DNA of 64,000 bases from Tunicatimonas sp964551335 (GTDB lineage Bacteria; Bacteroidota; Bacteroidia; Cytophagales; Cyclobacteriaceae): positions 33,663 through 97,662 of the forward strand of contig CAZKCO010000024.1 in the NCBI GenBank assembly GCA_964551335.1. Reading direction: 5' to 3'. Under the pieces are notes generated by a model, which did no database searches, was not told where the DNA came from, and saw only the letters and a program-made list of their open reading frames with translations. Position 1 is the stretch's first letter. Each line of letters opens with the position of its first letter. A program made the position numbers and the translations under genes. Shown one piece after another: positions 33,456-43,467 of this stretch.

Positions 33456-36400
33456 TTAAAAGGTTAAGTTAACACCGAAGATGTAGCGCTTCTGCATGGG
33501 ATACGACCACTGGTCAAATCCCTGAAGCAACTGATCCTGCCCACCGGCGTTTACTTCCGGATCAATGCCCTGATAATCGGTAAAGGTTAGCAGGTTCTGT
33601 CCGGTGAAGTAAAAACGGGCCTGACTGATCCACGACCAGCCCAGGTTAGCCGTAGGCAGATTATAGGCGAACGTCAGCGTTCGTAGTCGTAGATAAGAAC
33701 CATCTTCTATATACTTATCGCTCAACAGCGGACCGGGCGAACCTCCCGAGGTAGCTCGGGGCACCAGGTCACTAGTGCCCGGACCCGTCCAGCGTTCTAG
33801 GGCAGCCGTAGAAACATTAGCATCACCATCCAGCAGTTCCAGTTCGCGGCGGGTAACATTGAGAATATCGGCCTGGGCTACTCCTTGAAAAAAGAGGCTC
33901 AACTCAAAATTCTTGTAGGCAAAGTCATTGGTAAACCCGTACAAGATTCGGGGCAAACCATTTCCGGTAATCATCCGGTCATCTCCATTGATTACTCCAT
34001 CTTCATTGATATCCAGATAGCGTTCATCGCCCGGCAAGGCATTGGGCATAGTGCCAGCCGCATCAATTTCATCCTGGTTTTGCCATATACCGTCAAACAC
34101 GTAGGTATAGAAAGAGCCTATAGGAGCCCCTTCTTCTACCAAGACGATATTACTCACACCACCAGGAGTATTAGGAAATAGTGTAGCAAATAATTGAGTG
34201 TCATCCTGAGCAAGTTCAATTACCCTGTTATCGTTTACCGACACATTAGCGCTCGTAGACCATCGAAAATCGCCTACCAAATTGTTAGAGTTTAGTGCAA
34301 GCTCAAACCCTTCGTTCTCAATCTGACCAATGTTCTCCCAAATAAAACCAAAGCCGGTGTTGGCCGGCACCGGTACGCGGAACAGCAGATCATCGGTGAG
34401 CTTGTGGTAATAATCAGCAGTTAGATTTAATCGGTTATTAAAAAGACCAACATCCAACCCTATGTCAAATTGGGTGGTTTGCTCCCAACCCAGATCGGGA
34501 TTAGGTAATTCGTTGGCCGGATTATAACTGGTAACCGCCTCCTGACCGATGATGACTCTACCGGCCTGGAGACGAGCCAACGAACGGTACGGCGGAATTT
34601 CCTGGTTGCCCGTGATACCGTAGCTGGTACGCAACTTTAGGTTGCTCAGCAACTCTTGATTTTGAAAGAAGGGTTCATCACTAATTCTCCAGGCCACTGC
34701 CCCCGAAGGAAAGAAGCCGTACTTTCGTCCTTCGCCAAACTTAGAGGAGCCATCGGCCCGGGCGGTGAAAGTGAAAAGATAGCGATCTAGCAGCGTATAG
34801 TTGATCCGGCCTAAGTAGGAATTAAGCGTAAACTGAAACGCCCGGGAGCTGATATTCTGATCTTCAGCTCCCGCCGAGATGTCGTAGTAAGAAGTAGCAT
34901 CGGTTGGGAATTGGGTTCTTCTCAGGTTGTAAGCTTCCAGATTCTGACGCTGGAAGGTATGCCCCACCACCACGTTGATGCTATGTTTTTCATTCCAGCT
35001 ATTTTGGTAATTCAGGGTATTCTCGTTTAGCCAGGAAATATTTTCTACCGTACCTTGGCTAGCCGCTCCGCCCAAATCAACGCCACCTAGCGTACTCTGA
35101 GGAGTGTAACCGTTTTCTTTGTTGTAAATAAGATCACCCCCCACCAGCACCTTGGCTGTTAAACCTTTTAGCAATTTCACTTCGCCGTAGATATTACCTA
35201 AAGCTCGCGTAGTGAGTAATTCGTTGGTTACCTCATTAGCAACGGCTAGCGGGTTATCAATGCGGGAACCGATGCCGATAACTAACGCGGGATCAGTGTT
35301 AAGAAAATAGTTTCCTTCGCTGTCGTACACCGGAATATTAGGCAGTGCTTGCAGCGTGTTAGCCAGAATATCCCGGATATCATTATCGGAGCGGCTGAGG
35401 GTAAGGCTGTTACCGAAAGAAACGCGTTCACTTACTTTCTTGTCCAGATTGAATCGGAAGGAGTACCGTTCGAATTGTGACCCCCTTACTACTCCTTCTT
35501 CATTGTAATATTCACCCGATACTAGGTAGTTAGTATTTCCATCTCCCCCCGAAAAACTTAATGAGTGGTTTTGAACAACGCCTGTACGGAACACTTCGTC
35601 CTGCCAGTTCGTATTAACCGGCGAAGGCACTTCGTACAGCGGCGGCAGCGGCTCAGGAATATTGTTAACCGCTTCGTTAGCAAACTCGGCAAACTGCGAG
35701 CCATTTAACAAATCGTACTGATTTCTTATTTCCTGCACCCCCACGTAGCTATTTAGATTTACGACATTTCGACCGGCTTTACCCCGTTTAGTGGTGATCA
35801 GCACCACGCCGTTGGCACCCCGAGCACCGTAGATAGCCGTGGCCGAGGCATCTTTAAGCACCTCGATAGACTCAATATCGTTGGGATTGATAGAAGCTAA
35901 GGCATTAGGCGTTACCCGCGTAGCATTACCGCGAACATTAGATAGCGTATTGTCGCTGTATACCGGAAATCCATCAATGACGTAGAGTGGTTCGTTTCCG
36001 GCGTTCACCGAGTTTGATCCCCGAATCCGAATGGAAACGCCCCCACCGGGAGCTGCCGAAGCCTGAGTTACCTGCACACCCGGAACCCGGCCCTGAATAG
36101 CTTGTTCAGGAGAAGCGACCGGTACTGCTTGTATCTCCTCCGCAGAAATGGAAGCTACCGAACCGGTAAGATCCCTTCTCTTCACCGAACCATACCCAAC
36201 CACCACTACTTCTTCTAACGACTGCACATCGGGGGCTAGAGCTAGATTTATTGTACTGCGGCCATTAATCGCTTCCTCAGTGGTCTGGTAACCAATAGAA
36301 GAAAAAACCAGTGTTGTCACTTCATCGGCTACGGTCAGTCGATAGTTACCGTCCACATCGGTTACGGTACCAGTAGTAGTGCCTTTGGCGAGAATATTTA

Positions 36401-36920
36401 CTCCCGGAAGTGGTTCGTCAGTATCCGAATCGGTAACTCGTCCCTGAATATTCTGAGCCACTTTTACATTGTAAGACTGGGTTATTGAACTCAGTCTCTT
36501 TACCCGGGCAGGAGGTGGATTGGCCGATAAGATGGTACGGTTACGCTTTACTTTTTTTACTTTTTTCTGGCGTTTCTCTGCTTGCTTCACTACATACACA
36601 TCGCTGTCAATCTTCTTATAAGTAAGCCCAATCGGGTCTAATAAACCCTTAAGCGAACTGTCCAGGGAAGAATCACTTACCGATTTACTTACCTTTTGTT
36701 TCCCAATTTCATCACTATTGAAAATGATGCTGACCTGATACTTCTTTTCGTAGGCGATTAGTAGCGATTCCAAGGTAGTGGTCTGTTCGTCCTGGTACTG
36801 AAGATTCGTAGGCGCATAATCAGTCGGAAGACTGGCTAACCCTTGCCCGAAGCTGGGCAGAACCATGAGCCAGAGGTACGTAAAAATGCCCCATCTGTTT
36901 TTTGTTAGATTGTTTAACAT
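33456..36920 (-). CDS. SusC/RagA-family TonB-dependent transporter with STN domain, sulfatase locus
   Basis: The 1154-residue protein has a signal peptide (about 1-26), an STN domain (about 48-110, LLIAYEKKYQVSIIFNSDEI) and a basic linker rich in KKVKKVKR (about 113-125). A carboxypeptidase-D-like domain (about 152-228; GTVTDVDGNYRL, TLVFSSIGYQ) and the VVVVGYGSV segment follow. The plug (about 245-365; VSIRIRGSNSVNAG, PLYVIDGFP, YGARGANGVVLITTKRG) and a barrel ending in RYIFGVNLTF complete it. The STN domain and the FecR gene 66 nt upstream predict trans-envelope signalling to the ECF sigma at 38609. The basic linker KKxKK is unusual for a secreted region. Confidence 0.96.
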   Translation of the reverse strand: MLNNLTKNRWGIFTYLWLMVLPSFGQGLASLPTDYAPTNLQYQDEQTTTLESLLIAYEKKYQVSIIFNSDEIGKQKVSKSVSDSSLDSSLKGLLDPIGLTYKKIDSDVYVVKQAEKRQKKVKKVKRNRTILSANPPPARVKRLSSITQSYNVKVAQNIQGRVTDSDTDEPLPGVNILAKGTTTGTVTDVDGNYRLTVADEVTTLVFSSIGYQTTEEAINGRSTINLALAPDVQSLEEVVVVGYGSVKRRDLTGSVASISAEEIQAVPVASPEQAIQGRVPGVQVTQASAAPGGGVSIRIRGSNSVNAGNEPLYVIDGFPVYSDNTLSNVRGNATRVTPNALASINPNDIESIEVLKDASATAIYGARGANGVVLITTKRGKAGRNVVNLNSYVGVQEIRNQYDLLNGSQFAEFANEAVNNIPEPLPPLYEVPSPVNTNWQDEVFRTGVVQNHSLSFSGGDGNTNYLVSGEYYNEEGVVRGSQFERYSFRFNLDKKVSERVSFGNSLTLSRSDNDIRDILANTLQALPNIPVYDSEGNYFLNTDPALVIGIGSRIDNPLAVANEVTNELLTTRALGNIYGEVKLLKGLTAKVLVGGDLIYNKENGYTPQSTLGGVDLGGAASQGTVENISWLNENTLNYQNSWNEKHSINVVVGHTFQRQNLEAYNLRRTQFPTDATSYYDISAGAEDQNISSRAFQFTLNSYLGRINYTLLDRYLFTFTARADGSSKFGEGRKYGFFPSGAVAWRISDEPFFQNQELLSNLKLRTSYGITGNQEIPPYRSLARLQAGRVIIGQEAVTSYNPANELPNPDLGWEQTTQFDIGLDVGLFNNRLNLTADYYHKLTDDLLFRVPVPANTGFGFIWENIGQIENEGFELALNSNNLVGDFRWSTSANVSVNDNRVIELAQDDTQLFATLFPNTPGGVSNIVLVEEGAPIGSFYTYVFDGIWQNQDEIDAAGTMPNALPGDERYLDINEDGVINGDDRMITGNGLPRILYGFTNDFAYKNFELSLFFQGVAQADILNVTRRELELLDGDANVSTAALERWTGPGTSDLVPRATSGGSPGPLLSDKYIEDGSYLRLRTLTFAYNLPTANLGWSWISQARFYFTGQNLLTFTDYQGIDPEVNAGGQDQLLQGFDQWSYPMQKRYIFGVNLTF

Positions 36921-36986
36921 ATGCGTAGGTTTATATGTGAGAGTTCTTGTATTTCACTTTTCTTATTTGACCACAATCCGCTCAAG

Positions 36987-37976
36987 CTATTCTTTATTCT
37001 CAAACACGAGGGTTTGTCTATCGGACTGTATGGTGATATTCAGTGATTCCTGAAGAGTTTCGGTAAGCAAAGAGAGTTGGTGTAAGGGGAGCGTACCCGT
37101 GATGGATAGCGATTTGATAGAATCTTCTGCAAATTCTGCGGAGTAGCCGAAGCGATGGTAAATAACCTCAGCAATTTCTGCCAAAGTAGTGTTGCGGCAC
37201 ACCAGTTTGTTTTCCTTCCAGGCCGAGTAAGCATCAGGGTTAGCCACACTCGTTTTAATCACTTGCCCCTCGGAGGTTAGTTCAGCTACTTCACCCGGCT
37301 CCATGACCAGTTTTTCAGTCTCAGCCTCTAGCCACACTTTACCGCTATTGAGTACTACCTGGGTTTTGTCGTCCCAGTTCTGCACGTTAAACGAAGTGCC
37401 CACTACCACCACATCTAACTCCCGGGTATGTACAATGAATTTCACTAATTCATATTCTTCCTGCTCCCCGTCATCTGCAAATACTTCCTCTATCTCAAAA
37501 AAAGCTTCCCCCTGCAACCATACTTCTCGTATGTCATGATTAGCAGCGACTTTCAGCGTTGAGTTCGCATTGAGTGTAATCAGCGAGCCATCATTTAGCG
37601 CAATGGTTTGGGTTTCGCCGTAAGCGGTTTGATAAAATTCAGATTGAGAAGGCTGTAGCAGAAACCACCAGGCGGCTACCAACAATATTGCACTCACCGC
37701 CGCCGCTAGTGAATACCATCTGCGGTAGAGTGGAATAACTTTGGCGTCGGTAGATGATTCTGCCTCTATCGCTGAATGTATCTTGCCGAAAATTTGATTG
37801 TAGTCAGGTTCCTGATCCGCAACCCGGTTTAGATCACTGTCCTCTTCCAGCATAACTTTCTTGAGGTGGCGCTGCCCGGCTGGGGTTTGAAGATAGCGAA
37901 GCACCTGATCGGCTTCGTCAGCATTGCATTGATTATTGAGGTACTTGATGATGAGCTCGTGCATACTTATCGGCAT
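36987..37976 (-). CDS. FecR-family signal-transduction protein
   Basis: The 329-residue protein has an N-terminal domain starting MHELIIKYLNNQCNADEADQVLRYL. A transmembrane helix lies at about 88-108 (SLAAAVSAILLVAAWWFLL). The FecR core is YGETQTIALNDGSLITLNANSTLKV and EVWLQGEAFFEIEE, and a DUF4974 module closes the protein. The order sigma (38609), FecR, SusC, SusD on one strand is the textbook arrangement. The first methionine listed for the frame (MPIS) lies three codons before MHEL, so either could be the start. It would hold the sigma factor at the membrane until SusC binds ligand. Confidence 0.94.
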   Translation of the reverse strand: MPISMHELIIKYLNNQCNADEADQVLRYLQTPAGQRHLKKVMLEEDSDLNRVADQEPDYNQIFGKIHSAIEAESSTDAKVIPLYRRWYSLAAAVSAILLVAAWWFLLQPSQSEFYQTAYGETQTIALNDGSLITLNANSTLKVAANHDIREVWLQGEAFFEIEEVFADDGEQEEYELVKFIVHTRELDVVVVGTSFNVQNWDDKTQVVLNSGKVWLEAETEKLVMEPGEVAELTSEGQVIKTSVANPDAYSAWKENKLVCRNTTLAEIAEVIYHRFGYSAEFAEDSIKSLSITGTLPLHQLSLLTETLQESLNITIQSDRQTLVFENKE

Positions 37977-38039
37977 TTACCGTAAGTACACCGCTAACCA
38001 CTGACTCGATTACGCCGGGAGAAAATTTTTTTTGATTGG

Positions 38040-38609
38040 TTACGAAAGCAGAATGAGCAGGGCTAATGTTCGCTCTAAGAAGCGACGAATAAGCTTTTTA
38101 GCCTGGGACAACTGGGAACGTACCGTATGCTCAGAAATCTGCAATGTAGCAGCAATCTCCTGATTAGAATAGCCCTCAATTAAACTCAATTGAACGATCC
38201 GCTTTTTCCGGTCCGGTAGCGTGCTAAGGCTGGTATCCAGACAGGCCCGTAGGTCACTCAGGGCAATTTCCGATTCGGTCTGATGAGAGCAGTTTTCTTT
38301 ATTCTGATTGGCTAGCAAAGCAGCTTTGATGCGAGCTTGCTCCGTACGTATTAAGTTGAGCACATGATTTTTCATACACACGAACAAGAAGCTTCTTAAC
38401 GATTGCCGCTCGTCAAGGGCTTGGCGGTTTTGCCATAGTTTCACAAATACTTCCTGCAGGGCATCTTCGGCTAGCTTCTGATCTTTAAGATAACGTTGGG
38501 CGATAGAAAATAACGGACGTTTGTAGAGATCATACACCTGCTCAAAGGCAGTGGTGTCTCCACTTTTCAGTGCTATTACTAAAGCAGTATGATCAGCTTC
38601 GCCTTGCAT
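38040..38609 (-). CDS. ECF-type RNA polymerase sigma-70 factor of the sulfatase locus
   Basis: The 189-residue protein has region 2 (about 10-80: LKSGDTTAFEQVYDLYKRPLF, LAEDALQEVFVKLWQNR, SFLFVCMKNHVLNLIR) and region 4 (about 120-170: LSTLPDRKKRIVQLSLIEGY, SNQEIAATLQISEHTVRSQL). It ends in a hydrophobic LALLILLS tail. This is the Bacteroidota FecI-like group. The FecR gene follows 63 nt downstream on the same strand. It would direct transcription of the SusCD/sulfatase genes. Confidence 0.94.
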   Translation of the reverse strand: MQGEADHTALVIALKSGDTTAFEQVYDLYKRPLFSIAQRYLKDQKLAEDALQEVFVKLWQNRQALDERQSLRSFLFVCMKNHVLNLIRTEQARIKAALLANQNKENCSHQTESEIALSDLRACLDTSLSTLPDRKKRIVQLSLIEGYSNQEIAATLQISEHTVRSQLSQAKKLIRRFLERTLALLILLS

Positions 38610-39046
38610 TCTACAGCTTAAAAATTCAGGTCAATATTTCTATAATTTGAAAAAACGATCGGTGAAATACAAAATTTTCTTTCTTAATATTGATTGTATT
38701 AAGCTAATTAGTGACTTTTCAATAATTTAACCCAACAACGTTTTGTGTAAGTGATTGTTCAGTCTCAAGCTGAAGCGAAGTTAGGGTAACGGAAAATCCC
38801 CTTTCCTTTTTCACCCATCTTAACAGGTAGACTGTTTTCCATTCTCATCCATCACTTTCCAATAATTATTTTTACCCAACCAGACCTACATTTCAAAAAA
38901 ATCACAAGATACTCTGCTCACCAGCATTATTTCTATTCGTTTGAACCAGAAGGTAAATCGCTAGCATGAGGTTACAATTAAGCCAATAAGGCTACTGGAA
39001 AATGTTAAATTTTCAAAAATCAGATAAGAAATTTATTACATTCGTT
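38610..39046. other. AT-rich intergenic region, no gene recognised
   Basis: The upstream region of the sigma gene (minus) and of the third sulfatase (plus). It contains scattered stops in every frame, and I see no convincing promoter element or palindrome. It ends at the target-site duplication of the miniature element. Confidence 0.3.
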
Positions 39047-39344
39047 CCCAGTTTGGTAGTGTACTCGAGATAAGGATGGAAAAATTGAAAGATCTATAGG
39101 TAACCGGAAGATTCTGTGCTAATTGTTGCCAAAATGATAAGCGTTATGGGATTAAGGTACGGTTGGCTAAGGTTTAAGACCCAACTGATCGCTAGTGGCG
39201 AGACAGATGCTAGGAATCATTATAGCAAGAGAAGAACAGCGGGGTGAAACCTCTGATTTCGGAAATAAATTTGCAATAATCATGATATTTTTTAGAAAAC
39301 TGAAAAAATATCCATCCTTATTTTGAGTGCACTACCCCCAGTTT
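39047..39344. mobile_element. miniature inverted-repeat element (MITE) of 282 bp with 8-bp target duplications
   Basis: The left end GGTAGTGTACTCGAG... (39055-39080) and right end (39311-39336) are inverted repeats matching at 23 of 26 positions; both contain ATAAGGATGGA. Immediately outside each end is CCCAGTTT (39047-39054 and 39337-39344), a perfect 8-bp direct duplication. The 230-bp interior has no open frame of note. The structure is that of a non-autonomous DNA transposon. An 8-bp duplication fits IS256- or IS66-type transposition, but no transposase is nearby. Perfect duplications suggest recent insertion. Confidence 0.85.
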
Positions 39345-39358
39345 AAGTAGTATATACT

Positions 39359-40834
39359 GTGTATAAAAAATTTACGTTTTCTTGCCTAATACTGCTTCAG
39401 TGTATGGCGGTTTACCCCCAAAAATCTGAGCAACGACCTAACATATTATTCATCAGTATCGATGACCTTCGTCCCGAACTGGGTTGTTACGGGAATCCGG
39501 TAGTTCAATCACCTAATTTGGATAAACTGGCTTCCCAATCTCATCTGTTTACCAATCACTTTGTGACGGTACCTACCTGCGGGGCCTCGCGTTATGGTTT
39601 ACTCACGGGCTTGTATCCTCGCACCAAGACAGCAATTTCTAACGATGCTATTCGTAAACTGATTGCGGAACAGCCGCAGGATGATCGGCCCGAGACCTTC
39701 GTTGCTAAACTAAGGCGGAACGGTTACTATACGGTAGGTATCGGTAAGATAAGCCACTATGTGGATGGACTGTTGTACGGCTATACTGATCCGGTAGGAA
39801 CCGAGTGGGAACTGCCTAATAGTTGGGACGAAATGCTGTTTGATGCCGGTAAGTGGGGCACCGGTTGGAATGCCTTCTTCGGCTACGCCGACGGATCGAA
39901 CCGACAGAGCAAAGACAAAATGGTAAAACCCTACGAAGCCGCCGAGGTAGCCGATACCGGATATCCTGATGGTTTGACTACCGAGCTGGCATTAAAGAAG
40001 CTAAGGGAGTTGGCAACTAAAGACGAACCATTCTTTCTGGGAGTTGGCTTCTTCAAACCCCACCTTCCGTTCAACGCTCCCAAAAAATACTGGGACTTGT
40101 ACGACAGAGCCGACATCCCACTAACTAATTCGCCCGATATTCCCACTAACATTCATCCGGCCAGCTTACATTCTAACGGTGAATTCAACAACTATCAGCT
40201 AGGCGATGAACCGGCGACATTAGAGCAGCCGGTTTCGGATTATTACGCCCGGAAGCTGAAGCACGGATACTACGCCAGCGTCAGCTACATTGATGCCCAG
40301 GTAGGAAAAGTGCTGGATGAGTTGGCTCGGTTAGGACTGGACAAGAATACCATTGTAGTGGTCTGGGGCGATCACGGTTGGCATCTGGGCGATGACCGTA
40401 TCTGGGGAAAGCACACCAATTTTGAGTACGCCCTCAACAGCGTATTTATGATCAAAACTCCCGACAGCAGTCAGGAAAAACAGCACGATGAGATCGTAAG
40501 CACCGTAGATATCTACCCTACCCTCATGGAATTGTGCGATACGGAAGTCTCGCACCCTCTTGATGGAAACAGCTTGGTAGGCTTACTAAATAACTCTAAC
40601 TCCACTGATTGGAGAAACACGGCCTATAGTTATTTCCGGCAAGGAATCACCGTACGGACCGACCGCTACCGCCTTACGAAGTACTTTCGAGAGGAGGAGC
40701 CAACAGTGGAACTTTACGATCATCAGACCGACCCCCACGAAAATGAAAATATTGCGGCCCAGTCTCCTGATCTCATCAACTCCCTACTACCGGTCTGGAA
40801 AGAAGGCAATACCGGCCTTTTTGGAGAACCCTGA
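39359..40834 (+). CDS. sulfatase, iduronate-2-sulfatase-like
   Basis: The 491-residue protein starts from GTG, the only start that keeps the signal peptide (YKKFTFSCLILLQCMAVYPQ). An in-frame TAA at 39344-39346 blocks upstream starts. Sulfatase motifs are ISIDDLRPELGCYG, C74-G-A-S-R followed by LLTGLYPR, GKISHY, FKPHLPFNAP and WGDHGWHLGD. These last two features are those of iduronate-2-sulfatase-like and choline-sulfatase-like enzymes. It is Cys-type and needs formylglycine maturation. The MITE ends 14 nt before the start codon, so the native leader and perhaps promoter were displaced. It is divergent from the sigma-FecR-SusCD operon but probably of the same locus. Confidence 0.92.
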   Translation: MYKKFTFSCLILLQCMAVYPQKSEQRPNILFISIDDLRPELGCYGNPVVQSPNLDKLASQSHLFTNHFVTVPTCGASRYGLLTGLYPRTKTAISNDAIRKLIAEQPQDDRPETFVAKLRRNGYYTVGIGKISHYVDGLLYGYTDPVGTEWELPNSWDEMLFDAGKWGTGWNAFFGYADGSNRQSKDKMVKPYEAAEVADTGYPDGLTTELALKKLRELATKDEPFFLGVGFFKPHLPFNAPKKYWDLYDRADIPLTNSPDIPTNIHPASLHSNGEFNNYQLGDEPATLEQPVSDYYARKLKHGYYASVSYIDAQVGKVLDELARLGLDKNTIVVVWGDHGWHLGDDRIWGKHTNFEYALNSVFMIKTPDSSQEKQHDEIVSTVDIYPTLMELCDTEVSHPLDGNSLVGLLNNSNSTDWRNTAYSYFRQGITVRTDRYRLTKYFREEEPTVELYDHQTDPHENENIAAQSPDLINSLLPVWKEGNTGLFGEP

Positions 40835-40871
40835 TCTCTCTGTGACTTTCCGGGAAGTGAAGGATTGGTGA

Positions 40872-43256
40872 TTATTCATCCCGCAGCACCTGAGCGGGGT
40901 TCGTATTGGCCGTTCGCCGAATGGTCAATGAAGTAGTCAGTAGTGCAGCACTTACGATGATTGCTCCAGAAAGTATGAGTGGGAATAGCCCGATTTCAAT
41001 ATGGAAGGCGTAGAAGTTTTCTAGGAAAGCCCAATTGTACAAATAGCCTATCCCACCTCCTAGCACCGCCGAAACCGCCAGAATCCACACAAACTCCCGG
41101 TTGAGGGTGTTTACAATTTTAGCTACCGAAGCCCCTAGCACCTTACGGATACCAATTTCTTTGTTGCGTCGGGCTACGTTAATTTGCGCCAGGGAGAAAA
41201 TTCCGGCTACTGCCAGCAGACCGCCCAGCACGGCCAAAAAGAAATATACTTTCTTCAGGTTTTGCATCTCTCGCATTGGGTAGCGCATAGCTGCCTGGGT
41301 AAGATAAGAAGAGGAGTAAGGCTCAAAGGGAACAATCTCCTTCCACCGGCCTCGCAAGTAATCATCTATCTCGGCCAGATCATGCGGCTCTGCCTTGATC
41401 ATCACCCGAGAATATCTCTCCGGCTGTATCTGGCGAAAAACAGTCGGATACTGATCGTTATCATAGAGATCACTGATAATATTCTGAACTACGCCCACCA
41501 CGTAGCGAGCCGTATCTTTATAGATAACGCGCTGGTTGATTGGGTCACTCCAATTCATTTTCTCAACAAAAGCTTCGTTCACTAGCACCGCCTCCGTATA
41601 ATCGGAAGTGCGCTCACCGTCAAAGCCTCGTCCAGCCATTAAATCCATACCAATAGTTTCCAAATAGTTGGCATCAATCCGGAAAATGCGGCTGGCAAAC
41701 GTGGCCGTATCTACCTGCACCTCGTCGGACCCATTGCCCCAGATATCGCTACCGCGTAGTGCCGATACCATCTTCACTTTAGGATGACGTTTAGCTTCTA
41801 CCATCAGTGCCTGAGCTTCCTGAGGCTCCAAATCTCCCAGACTGATGATTTCGTGAATATCGTAGCCGAAATCCAGATTTTGCAGGTATTCGGTATTGCT
41901 AATCGATACAAAGCCACCAATCAGTAGCGCGACTGACAGGGCAAATTGTAGGCTGAGCAGGCTGCGGGTAAACCAGTTAGAACCTTTTAGTTTTAGGTTT
42001 CCTTTCAAAATAGTAGCTGGATGAAAGCGCGTGCTGTAAATAGCGGGATACAGCCCGGCTAGCATAGAAATCAGTACCAGCAGTAGCACCAACGCTACAC
42101 TCATATTCCACAGGTTTACGTCGTCTAGCGTAAAGGTTGAGTCCCATAAATTAGCGAAAGCGGGGGATAGATACTGGGCCATTAGCCATCCCGCTCCTAC
42201 CGCCAACACTCCAATCAACATAACCTCAAAAAGGTACTGGATGATCAACTGTCGCCGCAGGCCGCCCATCACTTTACGAATACCAATCTCTTTGAGCCGA
42301 CGGGCCGCCAAGGCAATGGAAGTATTGGTCAGGTTGAAGCAGGCCAGTAGTAGGATTAAAAATGCCAGCGTGCCAAAGATCACCGTAGCAATAGGATTAA
42401 TCCGACGGTTGGTGTAGGTGCGGGGTAAATCCGACTCGTTCACCCTAAAGTCATTGAAGGGAATAACCCGAAAATCACCGTACTTGTACAGTACATCCGA
42501 CGCATTGGCTACTGACACAAATTTCTTCAATTGGTTATCTACTTCTTTCGCCACTTGGGGTGAGCTAAGCTTCAGAAAGGTAGCGGGGCGGATGCCTTCG
42601 GCCCAGCTATCTTCGTCAGAGTTAGCGGAAGACAGATAGTGCGAAAGTGGTACGAAAGCCTCGTAGTTGAAACTAATATTTTCCGGAAAAGTAATCACCG
42701 CACCTACTGTCAGCGGGACCTCCTGCCCGTCGCCAAACCGCAGGGCAAGGGTACTACCTACCGGATTTTCGTCTTTATAGAATTTCTGCGCTAACTCTTC
42801 GCTAAGCACAATCCTATCCGTTCCGGCGTACGATTTGGTTTCACCGAATTTGATTTGGTAGGGAAAGAAGGTGAAGAAGTTAGCATCGGTAAAACCAATA
42901 TATTCATCAAACACTTCATCGTCGGTGCGCAACAATTCCCGGGTGGCAAATACCCGGGTGGCCTCCTGTACTCCCGAAATCTCTTCGGACGCAGTAGCTG
43001 CCAATGGTAACGGAATAAACTCTGCCACTCCTTCAAATACCCGTTCTCCGGTTAGGGTGCGCTGTACCCGGTAAATATTTTCAGTATCTGAGAAATAACT
43101 ATCAAACTCCAGATTGAAGGCGAAAAAAGAATAGGCGGTAAGCGCGCAGGCCAATCCCAGCCCTAGGCCGAGTACGTTGATAATTAGATAAAGCTTATTC
43201 CGGCGCGCGTTGCGCAGGGCGATGAGTAGGTAGTTCTTCAGCATAACTTCATTCAA
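40872..43256 (-). CDS. MacB/FtsX-type ABC transporter permease
   Basis: The 794-residue inner-membrane protein has two repeated halves. Each has an MacB-like periplasmic domain followed by an FtsX module; the first FtsX block is near 290-440 (LAFLILLLACFNLTNTSIALAARR, KEIGIRKVMGGLRR) and the second near 675-790 (IFSLAQINVARR, KEIGIRKVLGAS). The N-terminal NYLLIALRNARRNKLY is typical of Bacteroidota 8-TM permeases of this family. Such proteins work with a separate ATPase in efflux, lipoprotein handling or cell-envelope signalling. No ATPase gene is adjacent, so it is an orphan permease here. The C-terminal TNPAQVLRDE is the standard ending. Confidence 0.92.
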   Translation of the reverse strand: MNEVMLKNYLLIALRNARRNKLYLIINVLGLGLGLACALTAYSFFAFNLEFDSYFSDTENIYRVQRTLTGERVFEGVAEFIPLPLAATASEEISGVQEATRVFATRELLRTDDEVFDEYIGFTDANFFTFFPYQIKFGETKSYAGTDRIVLSEELAQKFYKDENPVGSTLALRFGDGQEVPLTVGAVITFPENISFNYEAFVPLSHYLSSANSDEDSWAEGIRPATFLKLSSPQVAKEVDNQLKKFVSVANASDVLYKYGDFRVIPFNDFRVNESDLPRTYTNRRINPIATVIFGTLAFLILLLACFNLTNTSIALAARRLKEIGIRKVMGGLRRQLIIQYLFEVMLIGVLAVGAGWLMAQYLSPAFANLWDSTFTLDDVNLWNMSVALVLLLVLISMLAGLYPAIYSTRFHPATILKGNLKLKGSNWFTRSLLSLQFALSVALLIGGFVSISNTEYLQNLDFGYDIHEIISLGDLEPQEAQALMVEAKRHPKVKMVSALRGSDIWGNGSDEVQVDTATFASRIFRIDANYLETIGMDLMAGRGFDGERTSDYTEAVLVNEAFVEKMNWSDPINQRVIYKDTARYVVGVVQNIISDLYDNDQYPTVFRQIQPERYSRVMIKAEPHDLAEIDDYLRGRWKEIVPFEPYSSSYLTQAAMRYPMREMQNLKKVYFFLAVLGGLLAVAGIFSLAQINVARRNKEIGIRKVLGASVAKIVNTLNREFVWILAVSAVLGGGIGYLYNWAFLENFYAFHIEIGLFPLILSGAIIVSAALLTTSLTIRRTANTNPAQVLRDE

Positions 43257-43467
43257 TTAGCAAGGGTTGCCCCCGCAATGTACAAACTGCAATGTGTAAT
43301 TAGATAGGAATACTTCTTTGTCTAGAAAGTCGTATTGCTAATTGTTCACTGCTAATTGTTCATTGAAAATAGCGTGCCATTGGCTCTGTTGCCGATTTAG
43401 GGCAATAAACCGCGGATTAGCTGCTCACTATTGAACAATAGGTGTGCGAATCCGTACAGCGCTTACG

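Noticed and set aside
43257..43467. Possible small gene or structured element between the ABC permease and cystathionine beta-synthase genes
   Set aside because: Only AT-rich short direct repeats are present; no open frame or stable stem stood out.
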